Source: an uncultured Actinomycetes bacterium (GTDB lineage Bacteria > Actinomycetota > Actinomycetes > Nanopelagicales > Nanopelagicaceae). Taken from it: 8,603 bases of DNA. The translations under genes and the position numbers were made by a program. The notes beneath the pieces were generated by a model. That model searched no databases and was not told the DNA's origin. It worked only from the letters and a program-made list of their open reading frames with translations. This document shows, one piece after another, positions 1 to 5,496 of the stretch. Where the stretch lies: assembly GCA_903891755.1 (NCBI GenBank), contig CAITFY010000160.1, positions 1-8,603 on the forward strand, read 5' to 3'. Positions within the stretch are counted from its first letter, which is position 1. Each line of letters opens with the position of its first letter.

Positions 1-894
1 CTCTTCGGAAGCGGTAACCGTTTCAACATCCGAGTAACCACGTTCAGCAAGTAACTTCAGTAAATCTTTAACCAAAATCTCAGGAACAGATGCGCCGCTA
101 CTCACGCCGATTGTTTCAACGCCTTCAAACCATTCCTCTTTTACTTCAGCTGCGTAATCGATGAGATAGGCAGTCTTCGCTCCATACTCAAGTGAGACCT
201 CAACTAAGCGGACCGAGTTGGAAGAGTTAACTGATCCGACAACAAGTACGAGATCTGCGTTTGGAGCAATCTCTTTAATTGCGGTCTGACGGTTCTGAGT
301 GGCGTAACAGATGTCATCACTAGGTGGATCAACGATTTCAGGAAACTTCTCTTTGAGAGCTCGGACTGTCTTGATTGTCTCGTCAACGCTAAGAGTGGTT
401 TGAGATAACCAAATTAACTTCTTACCTTCACGAAGCGTGATGTTTGCAATCTCATCTGCCGTATCAATGACATGAACATTGTCCGGAGCTTCTCCGGCGG
501 TACCTTCAACCTCTTCATGGCCATGGTGACCAATGAGCAGGATGTCGTAATCCTCGCTGGCAAAGCGCTTAACCTCATGGTGCACCTTTGTGACGAGGGG
601 ACAGGTTGCATCAATTGTCTTTAAGTTTCGGCTAGCCGCTGCCGCGTGGACAGCAGGTGAAACACCGTGAGCGGAGAAGATTACGAGGGCGCCCTCTGGG
701 ACCTCATCGGTTTCAGAGACGAAAATCGCCCCGCGAGCCTCAAGAGTGGAGACGACGTGCTTGTTATGGACAATCTCTTTACGCACGTAGACCGGCGCTC
801 CATAGAGATCCAAGGCCTTCTCAACGGTAATTACCGCACGATCAACACCTGCGCAGTACCCGCGTGGCGCAGCTAACAGCACCTTCTTCGTCAT
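1..894 (-). CDS. ispH: 4-hydroxy-3-methylbut-2-enyl diphosphate reductase (IspH), 3' end missing
   Basis: IspH is the iron-sulfur enzyme of the last MEP-pathway step, reducing HMBPP to IPP and DMAPP, the precursors of carotenoids and retinal. The 298 visible residues run from ATG at 894 and stay open to the window edge; family members are usually about 310-330 residues, so only a short C-terminal tail is missing. The three cluster cysteines are visible: Cys14 in PRGYCAGV, Cys98 in DATCPLVTKVH and Cys196 in DDICYATQNRQ. Substrate-pocket motifs are also present: His43 (EIVHN), SAHGVSP (His76), GHHGHEEVEGT with the catalytic-type Glu, VVGSVNSSNS, and GVSSGASVPE near the end. The start is well fixed, because MTKKVLLAAPRGYC matches the family N-terminus and a TACGAT -10 box lies 6 nt upstream, suggesting a leaderless transcript. 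It diverges from the fumarase gene. Confidence 0.96.
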   Translation of the reverse strand, partial: MTKKVLLAAPRGYCAGVDRAVITVEKALDLYGAPVYVRKEIVHNKHVVSTLEARGAIFVSETDEVPEGALVIFSAHGVSPAVHAAAASRNLKTIDATCPLVTKVHHEVKRFASEDYDILLIGHHGHEEVEGTAGEAPDNVHVIDTADEIANITLREGKKLIWLSQTTLSVDETIKTVRALKEKFPEIVDPPSDDICYATQNRQTAIKEIAPNADLVLVVGSVNSSNSVRLVEVSLEYGAKTAYLIDYAAEVKEEWFEGVETIGVSSGASVPEILVKDLLKLLAERGYSDVETVTASEE

Positions 895-927
895 GTGCCA
901 ATCGTATCTAAAAGTATGATTAAGGGC
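895..927. promoter_or_regulatory. Back-to-back promoters of ispH and fumA (leaderless type)
   Basis: The 33 nt between the two start codons carry a -10-like TACGAT on the minus strand (906 to 901), 6 nt before the ispH ATG, and a TATGAT on the plus strand (915-920), 7 nt before the fumarase ATG at 928. Both spacings fit transcription starting at or next to the start codon, as is common in actinobacteria. No Shine-Dalgarno sequence with normal spacing precedes either gene. I see no convincing -35 hexamers; they would fall inside the opposite gene's promoter or coding start. Transcription start sites are inferred. Confidence 0.55.
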
Positions 928-2586
928 ATGCCTGAGTTTAATTACGAGGATTTGTTACCAATCGGCCCCGATGAGACCGAATATCGCCTGGTTACAACTG
1001 AAGGTGTTTCTACCTTTAGTGCGCAAGGAATGGATTTTCTCCAAGTAACTCCAGAGGCCATCTCCACACTTACCTCAGAGGCGATTCACGATATTTCACA
1101 TTATTTGCGCAGCGCACACTTACAACAGTTAAAGAATATTTTGGATGATACAGAAGCCTCCGCAAATGATTGCTTCGTCGCACTTGATCTCTTGAAGAAT
1201 GCAAATATCGCTGCGGGTGGCGTTCTCCCAATGTGCCAAGACACTGGAACTGCAATTGTCATGGGTAAGAAAGGCCAACGCACACTCACCACCGAGAAGG
1301 ATGAAGTTTCCGTTTCACGCGGTGTTTATGATGCATATACAAATCTGAATCTTCGCTACTCGCAGATGGCACCAATCACCACGTGGGAAGAGAAGAACAC
1401 GGGAAACAATCTTCCCGCACAGATTGAGATCTACTCTGATTCAGAGCATGCAAATGAATACAACTTCCTATTCATCGCTAAAGGTGGCGGTAGCGCTAAC
1501 AAGTCATTTCTCTATCAAGAGACGAAGGCAGTTCTTAACCCAAAGTCATTTATGTTATGGCTGGATGAAAAGTTGCGTTCAATCGGTACGGCCGCATGTC
1601 CTCCGTATCACTTGGCAATTGTTATAGGTGGAACCAGCGCCGAGCACACGGTAAAGACAGCAAAGCTTGCAAGTACCAAGTATTTAGATTCACTTCCTCG
1701 CAAGGGCGATGCGAAAACCGGTCACGCCTTCCGCGATTTAGAACTTGAAGAAGAAGTTTTGAAACTCACTCGCACACTCGGTATTGGCGCTCAATTCGGC
1801 GGTAAGTACTTCTGCCACGATGTTCGCGTAGTCAGACTCCCCCGCCATGGAGCATCGCTTCCGATTGCAATTGCGGTTTCGTGTTCGGCCGACCGCCAGG
1901 CAAAGGGAAGGATCACCAAAGACGGCGTCTTCTTGGAGAAGTTAGAGCGCGAACCCGCACACTTCTTGCCCGAGACAACCGATGAACATTTAGGTGGAGA
2001 TGCAGTCTCGATTGATCTCAATCAGCCAATGGCCAAGGTCTTAGAAACCCTTTCGCAATATCCAATTAAGACCAGACTCTCACTCCATGGAACTTTGATC
2101 GTGGCGCGCGATATCGCCCACGCAAAGCTAAAAGAGGTGTTGGATTCTGGGCAACCTCTTCCGCAATATTTTAAAGATCACGCCGTGTACTACGCAGGGC
2201 CAGCAAAAACTCCTGAAGGTTATGCCTCTGGCTCATTTGGTCCAACAACTGCCGGCCGCATGGACTCCTATGTAGAACAATTCCAAGCCGCAGGTGGTTC
2301 GATGATTATGTTGGCTAAGGGCAATCGCTCCAAACAAGTTACCGATGCGTGTAAAGCTCATGGTGGTTTCTATCTCGGTTCCATCGGCGGCCCTGCAGCA
2401 AGGCTGGCACTTGATTGCATCAAAAAGGTAGAAGTCTTGGATTACGCCGACCTGGGTATGGAGGCGGTCTGGAAGATTGAAGTAGAGAACTTCCCTGCAT
2501 TCATCGTGGTGGACGACAAGGGAAATGATTTCTTTGCTGAAACTTTGAGACCACTTGCAATTGGGGTTAAGCCACCTACTGCTTAG
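928..2586 (+). CDS. fumA: Class I fumarate hydratase, iron-sulfur dependent (FumA/FumB type)
   Basis: This cytosolic TCA-cycle enzyme hydrates fumarate to L-malate with a [4Fe-4S] cluster. The 552-residue product resembles E. coli FumA (548 aa) from end to end, with the N-terminal cluster domain and the C-terminal fumarase domain fused in one chain. Cluster cysteines are Cys103 (PMCQDTGT), Cys224 (GTAACPPYH) and Cys319 (VSCSADR). Other family stretches are KGGGSANKSF, VIGGTSAEHT, RLPRHGAS, DHAVYYAGPAKTPEGYASG, GPTTAGRMDSY, MLAKGNRSKQVTDAC, GSIGGPAA and GMEAVWKIEVENFPAFI. I chose ATG 928 (MPEFNYED) over the in-frame GTG 895 and ATG 916 because a TATGAT -10 box (915-920) ends 7 nt upstream, and the earlier starts would overlap that promoter. 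It stands alone on its strand and meets crtYd tail to tail, 5 nt between stops. Confidence 0.96.
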   Translation: MPEFNYEDLLPIGPDETEYRLVTTEGVSTFSAQGMDFLQVTPEAISTLTSEAIHDISHYLRSAHLQQLKNILDDTEASANDCFVALDLLKNANIAAGGVLPMCQDTGTAIVMGKKGQRTLTTEKDEVSVSRGVYDAYTNLNLRYSQMAPITTWEEKNTGNNLPAQIEIYSDSEHANEYNFLFIAKGGGSANKSFLYQETKAVLNPKSFMLWLDEKLRSIGTAACPPYHLAIVIGGTSAEHTVKTAKLASTKYLDSLPRKGDAKTGHAFRDLELEEEVLKLTRTLGIGAQFGGKYFCHDVRVVRLPRHGASLPIAIAVSCSADRQAKGRITKDGVFLEKLEREPAHFLPETTDEHLGGDAVSIDLNQPMAKVLETLSQYPIKTRLSLHGTLIVARDIAHAKLKEVLDSGQPLPQYFKDHAVYYAGPAKTPEGYASGSFGPTTAGRMDSYVEQFQAAGGSMIMLAKGNRSKQVTDACKAHGGFYLGSIGGPAARLALDCIKKVEVLDYADLGMEAVWKIEVENFPAFIVVDDKGNDFFAETLRPLAIGVKPPTA

Positions 2587-2597
2587 CTTTCCTAAGC
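2581..2597. other. Hairpin spanning the convergent fumA and crtYd stop codons
   Basis: GCTTAG (2581-2586), loop CTTTC, CTAAGC (2592-2597) is a perfect 6-bp stem. Its arms contain the TAG stops of both convergent genes. There is no T-run on either side, so it is not a canonical intrinsic terminator. It may mark or protect both 3' ends, or be a chance consequence of the two stop contexts. Confidence 0.35.
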
Positions 2598-2903
2598 CGA
2601 CGGAGAGGCGACTCTGCGTTGCGAGAAGAATTCCCAGAGCGCCAGAGTTAGCAGGATCATCGAGAAACCGAAGAGCAAATCTTCAATGGGGGCTCCGGCA
2701 AGACGCCTTCCAATTATTTCAGAGGGTGAGTACTGCACAATCTTTCTTGAAGTGAGCCACCAATTAGTTAATAACTGGAAGGGGAAAATCAAAGCATAAG
2801 TCAGCCAGTAAATACCTCGGGTAATCATCTGAGTGCGCAGCAGAAATAGATCTGCCAAGATTGCAACCACCACGGCGTCGAGGGCAATATCGCTGTAAAT
2901 CAT
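2592..2903 (-). CDS. crtYd: Lycopene beta-cyclase subunit CrtYd (heterodimeric, membrane)
   Basis: This is the second half of the actinobacterial heterodimeric lycopene cyclase, which with CrtYc closes the end rings of lycopene to give beta-carotene, the substrate of Blh. The 103-residue protein is very hydrophobic, with about three membrane helices, and carries the family motif APIEDLLFGF (residues 71-80, Pro72, Glu74, Asp75). It begins with MIYSDIALDA at ATG 2903. This start forms an ATGA overlap with the crtYc stop and has a good Shine-Dalgarno GGGGAG about 6 nt upstream, so translation is probably coupled. An in-frame ATG at 2927 would give 8 extra residues (MEIARGVA) and a longer overlap, but has less support. 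The pair must act together; each half alone is about 100 residues, normal for this family. Confidence 0.9.
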   Translation of the reverse strand: MIYSDIALDAVVVAILADLFLLRTQMITRGIYWLTYALIFPFQLLTNWWLTSRKIVQYSPSEIIGRRLAGAPIEDLLFGFSMILLTLALWEFFSQRRVASPSA

Positions 2904-3232
2904 TGCGACTCCCCTGGCGATTTCCACTTAGTTAATTTCAGTAGAGCCTTGTAGGTCAGGACGGTCATCACCGGCACGACGAGAAAGAAGAGGAGTTCTT
3001 CCAGCGGAACTTTAGGAAGCACATCCACATTGACTATCTGATGATGGTCAAAGAACCAGCTCTTCTTCGCAATGGCCCAGGTATCCCAGCTGAGATAAAT
3101 CGCAAGAATCGCTAGGACTGTTTGAAGCAGCTCTCGCCAATACTTTCCGATCTGCAAATGAAAGCCAAAATTAACACCAAGCGCACACAGGGCAATAAAA
3201 GCAATCACGACAAGATAACTAAAGTGAGTCAC
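2900..3232 (-). CDS. crtYc: Lycopene beta-cyclase subunit CrtYc (heterodimeric, membrane)
   Basis: This is the first half of the heterodimeric lycopene cyclase. The 110-residue protein has three hydrophobic helices (about 5-25, 34-50 and 76-96). It shows the family signature WDTWAIAKKSWFF (residues 49-61) followed by KVPLEELLFF (74-83; Pro76, Glu78, Glu79), parallel to PIEDLLF in CrtYd. The start is GTG 3232 (MTHFSYLVV). A GGGAG lies 9-13 nt upstream (3246-3242), slightly far for a ribosome site, but no better start follows. The stop overlaps the crtYd start by 4 nt. crtYc diverges from blh across 46 nt, so both retinal-forming steps could share regulation. The more distant alternative, a different CarR-domain protein, is unlikely given the adjacent blh. 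Confidence 0.9.
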   Translation of the reverse strand: MTHFSYLVVIAFIALCALGVNFGFHLQIGKYWRELLQTVLAILAIYLSWDTWAIAKKSWFFDHHQIVNVDVLPKVPLEELLFFLVVPVMTVLTYKALLKLTKWKSPGESQ

Positions 3233-3278
3233 CGCTCTTTATCTCCCATACTTAAGAGTATTGACCTAGGCTATATAT
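3233..3278. promoter_or_regulatory. Divergent crtYc/blh promoter region with small inverted repeat
   Basis: The 46-nt gap holds an inverted repeat ATACT-TAAG-AGTAT (3248-3261), a TTGACC (3261-3266), the palindrome CCTAGG (3265-3270) and an AT run up to the blh start. TAGGCT (3267-3272) is a possible -10 box for a leaderless blh mRNA, 6 nt before its ATG. On the minus strand TACTCT (3260-3255) is a possible -10 for crtYc, leaving a short leader with GGGAG. The repeat sits where one regulator could control both genes. All assignments are by pattern only. Confidence 0.45.
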
Positions 3279-4238
3279 ATGACGGATGCGCGCCCATCTA
3301 TATTTCAACTGATTCAAAGGTTCTCGCGATGGGCCATTGGATTAACCATTGTGCTCTTCGCGATTCTGCGCTTTGTAGGAGTTGAATTAAATCTTTCGGC
3401 GCAAATTACCATCGCCTTGATCGCTCTGCTCGTTGGTATCCCTCACGGAGCTATAGATCATCTCATCTCTATTCCACGAAAGCCCCTCTCGCGATTTCTG
3501 CTCTACATCGTTATTTATGTCGCTATCGCACTTCTCGCAGGTTGGATGATTGCCACCTGGAATCTTCTCGGATTCCAAATAGTGATTGTGATGAGTTCCT
3601 TACACTTTGGATATGGGGATGCCTCCTACCGCAATGAATGGAGAGAGGTCGCTGGTCTCAAGAAATCTTCTTGGCTCACTGAAACTTTGTACGCCTTGCC
3701 TGCTGGATTTATTCCGGTGGTACTACCCCTTACTGATCCGCGCTCAGGCGATGCGCTTCATCGCATTCACCCAACTCTTCAGAACTGGGCTGGGGGCCAT
3801 TCGCAAATCCTGAGGAACCTGACGATTGCTATTGCGCTTGGTCTCATTTTGATTCTTCTGGCACGTTGGAGTTTTGCCTTTGCCCTTGATCTCACCCTCC
3901 TCACTCTCCTAGCGATTACTGCTCCTCCACTCGTCGCCTTTGCCGCCTACTTTGGTTTCTGGCATGCAGCCCGCCACACCGCTCGACTGACGCTCAAACT
4001 TCCCAGTGCTCTGAAGCTGGCTCTAGAGGGCAAGGTTCTGCCGGCACTTTGGGGGGCGATCTTCCCGGGGCTCTATGCCGTGGCCGGAACCGCTCTGCTT
4101 GCCGGCGGGCTCATGACCTTTGATCGGGCGAACTTCTCATCTAGCTTGCTCTGGTCCACTTTGGTCGTTATTTGGGCTCTCACAGTCCCTCATATGCTCA
4201 CAACGAGCCGTTTTGACCTCAAAGCTATTCGCAATTGA
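3279..4238 (+). CDS. blh: Beta-carotene 15,15'-dioxygenase, Brp/Blh family (retinal synthesis)
   Basis: Blh is a membrane-embedded iron dioxygenase that cleaves beta-carotene at the central double bond into two all-trans-retinal molecules, the rhodopsin chromophore. The 319-residue product has many hydrophobic helices and all the family's histidine motifs in order: GIPHGAIDH (His56, His61), SSLHFGYGD (His109), FGFWHAARHT (His229, His233) and TVPHMLTT (His305). These are the presumed iron ligands and neighbours. Start ATG 3279 (MTDARPSIF) has no Shine-Dalgarno sequence and is preceded by a TATATATATG run; a leaderless transcript from TAGGCT is plausible. No other in-frame start lies close by. 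Placement between the lycopene cyclase and the rhodopsin fits a retinal-making role. Its Ala codons are mostly GCC, GCT and GCG, unlike the next gene. Confidence 0.94.
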   Translation: MTDARPSIFQLIQRFSRWAIGLTIVLFAILRFVGVELNLSAQITIALIALLVGIPHGAIDHLISIPRKPLSRFLLYIVIYVAIALLAGWMIATWNLLGFQIVIVMSSLHFGYGDASYRNEWREVAGLKKSSWLTETLYALPAGFIPVVLPLTDPRSGDALHRIHPTLQNWAGGHSQILRNLTIAIALGLILILLARWSFAFALDLTLLTLLAITAPPLVAFAAYFGFWHAARHTARLTLKLPSALKLALEGKVLPALWGAIFPGLYAVAGTALLAGGLMTFDRANFSSSLLWSTLVVIWALTVPHMLTTSRFDLKAIRN

Positions 4239-4404
4239 GCACAAATCGTAAGTAATCAGACATATTTCTGAGAGAAATCTTAGAAATACTTCAGTTTCAA
4301 GTGGCGGTTGACCCAAAGTGGGTGAACAATCTACGAAACGATTCTCAGCGCCGAGCCATCTCGGGTCCCCCGCGAGCATCGCACATTTTGGAGGAACAAT
4401 CCTG
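4239..4404 (+). promoter_or_regulatory. Actinorhodopsin promoter and 5' leader
   Basis: The blh-rhodopsin gap contains TTGACC (4308-4313) and, after 18 nt, TACGAA (4332-4337), a fair sigma-A-type promoter that would start mRNA near 4344. An inverted repeat ACCCA-AAG-TGGGT (4311-4323), extended by outer TT/AA matches at 4308-4309 and 4325-4326, overlaps the -35 box and could be an operator. The roughly 60-nt leader can fold CCGAG-CCAT-CTCGG (4351-4364) and ends with GGAGG (4390-4394), 10 nt before ATG 4405. Further upstream ATTTCT-GAG-AGAAAT (4264-4278) forms a small hairpin with no T-run. Confidence 0.5.
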
Positions 4405-5178
4405 ATGCTACAGCTATCAAACGGTCAATGGAGCTCGTTGTACAACATCTTCTCCTTCGGCCTTATCTCGATGCTCGCAACAACAGTATTTACTTTGATC
4501 AGCCAATCCCGCGTACTTCCTAAGTACCGCACCGCACTTGTGATGTCTTCAATGGTTACATTCATTGCTGGCTACCACTACTTCCGTATATTCAACTCAT
4601 TCTCAGAGTCATCAATGAAGAATGCGGTATCAGTAGGAACTGCACAAGGTTCATTCAATGAGGCATATCGCTACATCGACTGGATTCTCACTGTTCCACT
4701 TCTACTTGTAGAAGTAATTGCAGTACTTGCACTCGCAAAGGAAGCTTCCAAGTCACTCATTACTCGCTTGGTACCAGCATCAGCTGCGATGATCATTCTT
4801 GGTTACCCAGGTGAAATTTCAAACAGCACTGGAACAAAGGTTCTTTTCGGAATTCTCTCGACGCTCCCATTCCTTTACATCCTCTATGTGCTCTTCGTAG
4901 AACTCACCAAGTCACTTGATCGTCAACCAGAAGGTGTTGCAGCAACAGTAAGTCGTTTGCGTCTCCTCTTGATCGGCACATGGGGCGTATATCCAATTTC
5001 ATACCTCCTTCCAATCCTGATTAAGCATCCGTCAGCTACTCAAGCGGCAGATCTCTTCACTGGTCGTCAAATCGGTTACACAATTGCAGATGTACTTGCA
5101 AAGTGCGTATTCGGTCTCACGATCTTGAAGATTGCTCGCATGAAGTCAGCAGCAGAAGGCATGGCTGAGACTCACTAA
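4405..5178 (+). CDS. actR: Actinorhodopsin, light-driven outward proton pump (xanthorhodopsin-like)
   Basis: This seven-helix retinal protein sits in the cytoplasmic membrane and exports protons in light. The 257 residues include RYIDWILTVPLLLVEV in helix C, with proton acceptor Asp92, Thr96 and donor Glu103 (DTE set). Leu100 is the green-type tuning residue. His58 (AGYHYFRIF) is placed 34 residues before the Asp, as in xanthorhodopsin, and the retinal Schiff-base Lys233 lies in ADVLAKCVFG. Helix E reads FGILSTLPFLYILYVLF and aligns with the bacteriorhodopsin segment ending in LYILYVLF, which puts Gly149 where bacteriorhodopsin has Trp138; this is the carotenoid-fenestration position of xanthorhodopsin. 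ILGYPGE is also present. ATG 4405 is preferred over in-frame GTG 4318, which would add 29 polar residues and begin inside the promoter; a GGAGG site supports 4405. A terminator follows directly. Ala codons are mostly GCA, with no GCC. Confidence 0.96.
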   Translation: MLQLSNGQWSSLYNIFSFGLISMLATTVFTLISQSRVLPKYRTALVMSSMVTFIAGYHYFRIFNSFSESSMKNAVSVGTAQGSFNEAYRYIDWILTVPLLLVEVIAVLALAKEASKSLITRLVPASAAMIILGYPGEISNSTGTKVLFGILSTLPFLYILYVLFVELTKSLDRQPEGVAATVSRLRLLLIGTWGVYPISYLLPILIKHPSATQAADLFTGRQIGYTIADVLAKCVFGLTILKIARMKSAAEGMAETH

Positions 5179-5191
5179 TTCAGTCATAGCA

Positions 5192-5227
5192 AAAAGGGGG
5201 AAGGCTCACCGGCCTTCCCCCTTTTCT
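5192..5227 (+). terminator. Strong rho-independent terminator of the rhodopsin gene
   Basis: GGGGGAAGGC (5196-5205), loop TCACCG, GCCTTCCCCC (5212-5221) is a perfect 10-bp stem extended by AAAA/TTTT (5192-5195 with 5222-5225) and followed by a T-rich tail. It lies 13 nt after the rhodopsin stop. The flanking A- and T-runs would let it work on both strands. It is the only classical intrinsic terminator found in the window, suggesting a short monocistronic rhodopsin mRNA. Confidence 0.92.
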
Positions 5228-5256
5228 TTAAAGTGAAAATGAGAGAGGGTAACCAA

Positions 5257-5496
5257 GTGAACAACTTTCGTATGTGGGCATATTCAATGATTGCAATTGG
5301 AACCATCAATTGGGATTACCAACGCCATCATTCAAATGTAGTGCTCAATAGCTTGTTGATTATCGTCCCAGGGTTAGTTCTTTTAGCTCTCACATTTACC
5401 GACGGCGGCAAAAAATTTCTTCAGAATCAAATTGTTAAGTGGGGCTGGGCTGTAATAGGAATCGCGGCTCTGGTTTTCGCTTTTACAAACAAATAG
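5257..5496 (+). CDS. Small two-helix membrane protein, function unknown
   Basis: I do not recognise this 79-residue protein. It begins MNNFRMWAYS from GTG 5257, preferred because AGAGGG (5244-5249) lies 7 nt upstream; in-frame GTG 5233 and ATG 5239 would add 8 or 6 residues and have no ribosome site. Residues 29-47 (LNSLLIIVPGLVLLALTFT) and 61-76 (WGWAVIGIAALVFAF) look like membrane helices joined by a short charged loop (DGGKKFLQNQ). The first 28 residues are aromatic-rich (Trp7, Trp19, Tyr21) with His24-His25. It lies 78 nt behind the rhodopsin stop, beyond a strong terminator, so it needs readthrough or its own promoter; TAAAGT (5229-5234) is a weak -10 candidate. Its stop abuts the stop of the opposing permease gene. 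Confidence 0.65.
   Translation: MNNFRMWAYSMIAIGTINWDYQRHHSNVVLNSLLIIVPGLVLLALTFTDGGKKFLQNQIVKWGWAVIGIAALVFAFTNK

Noticed and set aside
414..614. Minus-strand and plus-strand ORFs inside ispH (also 204-386, 667-876)
   Set aside because: Frame shadows of ispH, whose true frame is open across the whole region with all catalytic motifs.
895..927. Fumarase start at GTG 895 or ATG 916
   Set aside because: These overlap the probable TATGAT promoter box; family N-termini match a start at 928.
3273..3278. TATATA as the -10 box of blh
   Set aside because: It directly touches the ATG, leaving no room for a transcription start ahead of the start codon; TAGGCT is better placed.
3122..3385. Plus-strand ORF of 87 codons across the crtYc/blh gap
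   Set aside because: It overlaps both real genes out of frame, crosses the promoter region and shows no family features.
4264..4278. Hairpin ATTTCT-GAG-AGAAAT as terminator of blh
   Set aside because: Short AT-rich stem with no T-run; too weak to call a terminator.
4273..4287. Direct repeat AGAAAT twice (4273-4278, 4282-4287)
   Set aside because: Six bases in AT-rich sequence; expected by chance and without a partner elsewhere.
4318..4404. In-frame GTG start giving a rhodopsin 29 residues longer
   Set aside because: The extension would start inside the -35/-10 promoter region, is polar and unlike known rhodopsin N-termini, and a GGAGG site points to ATG 4405.
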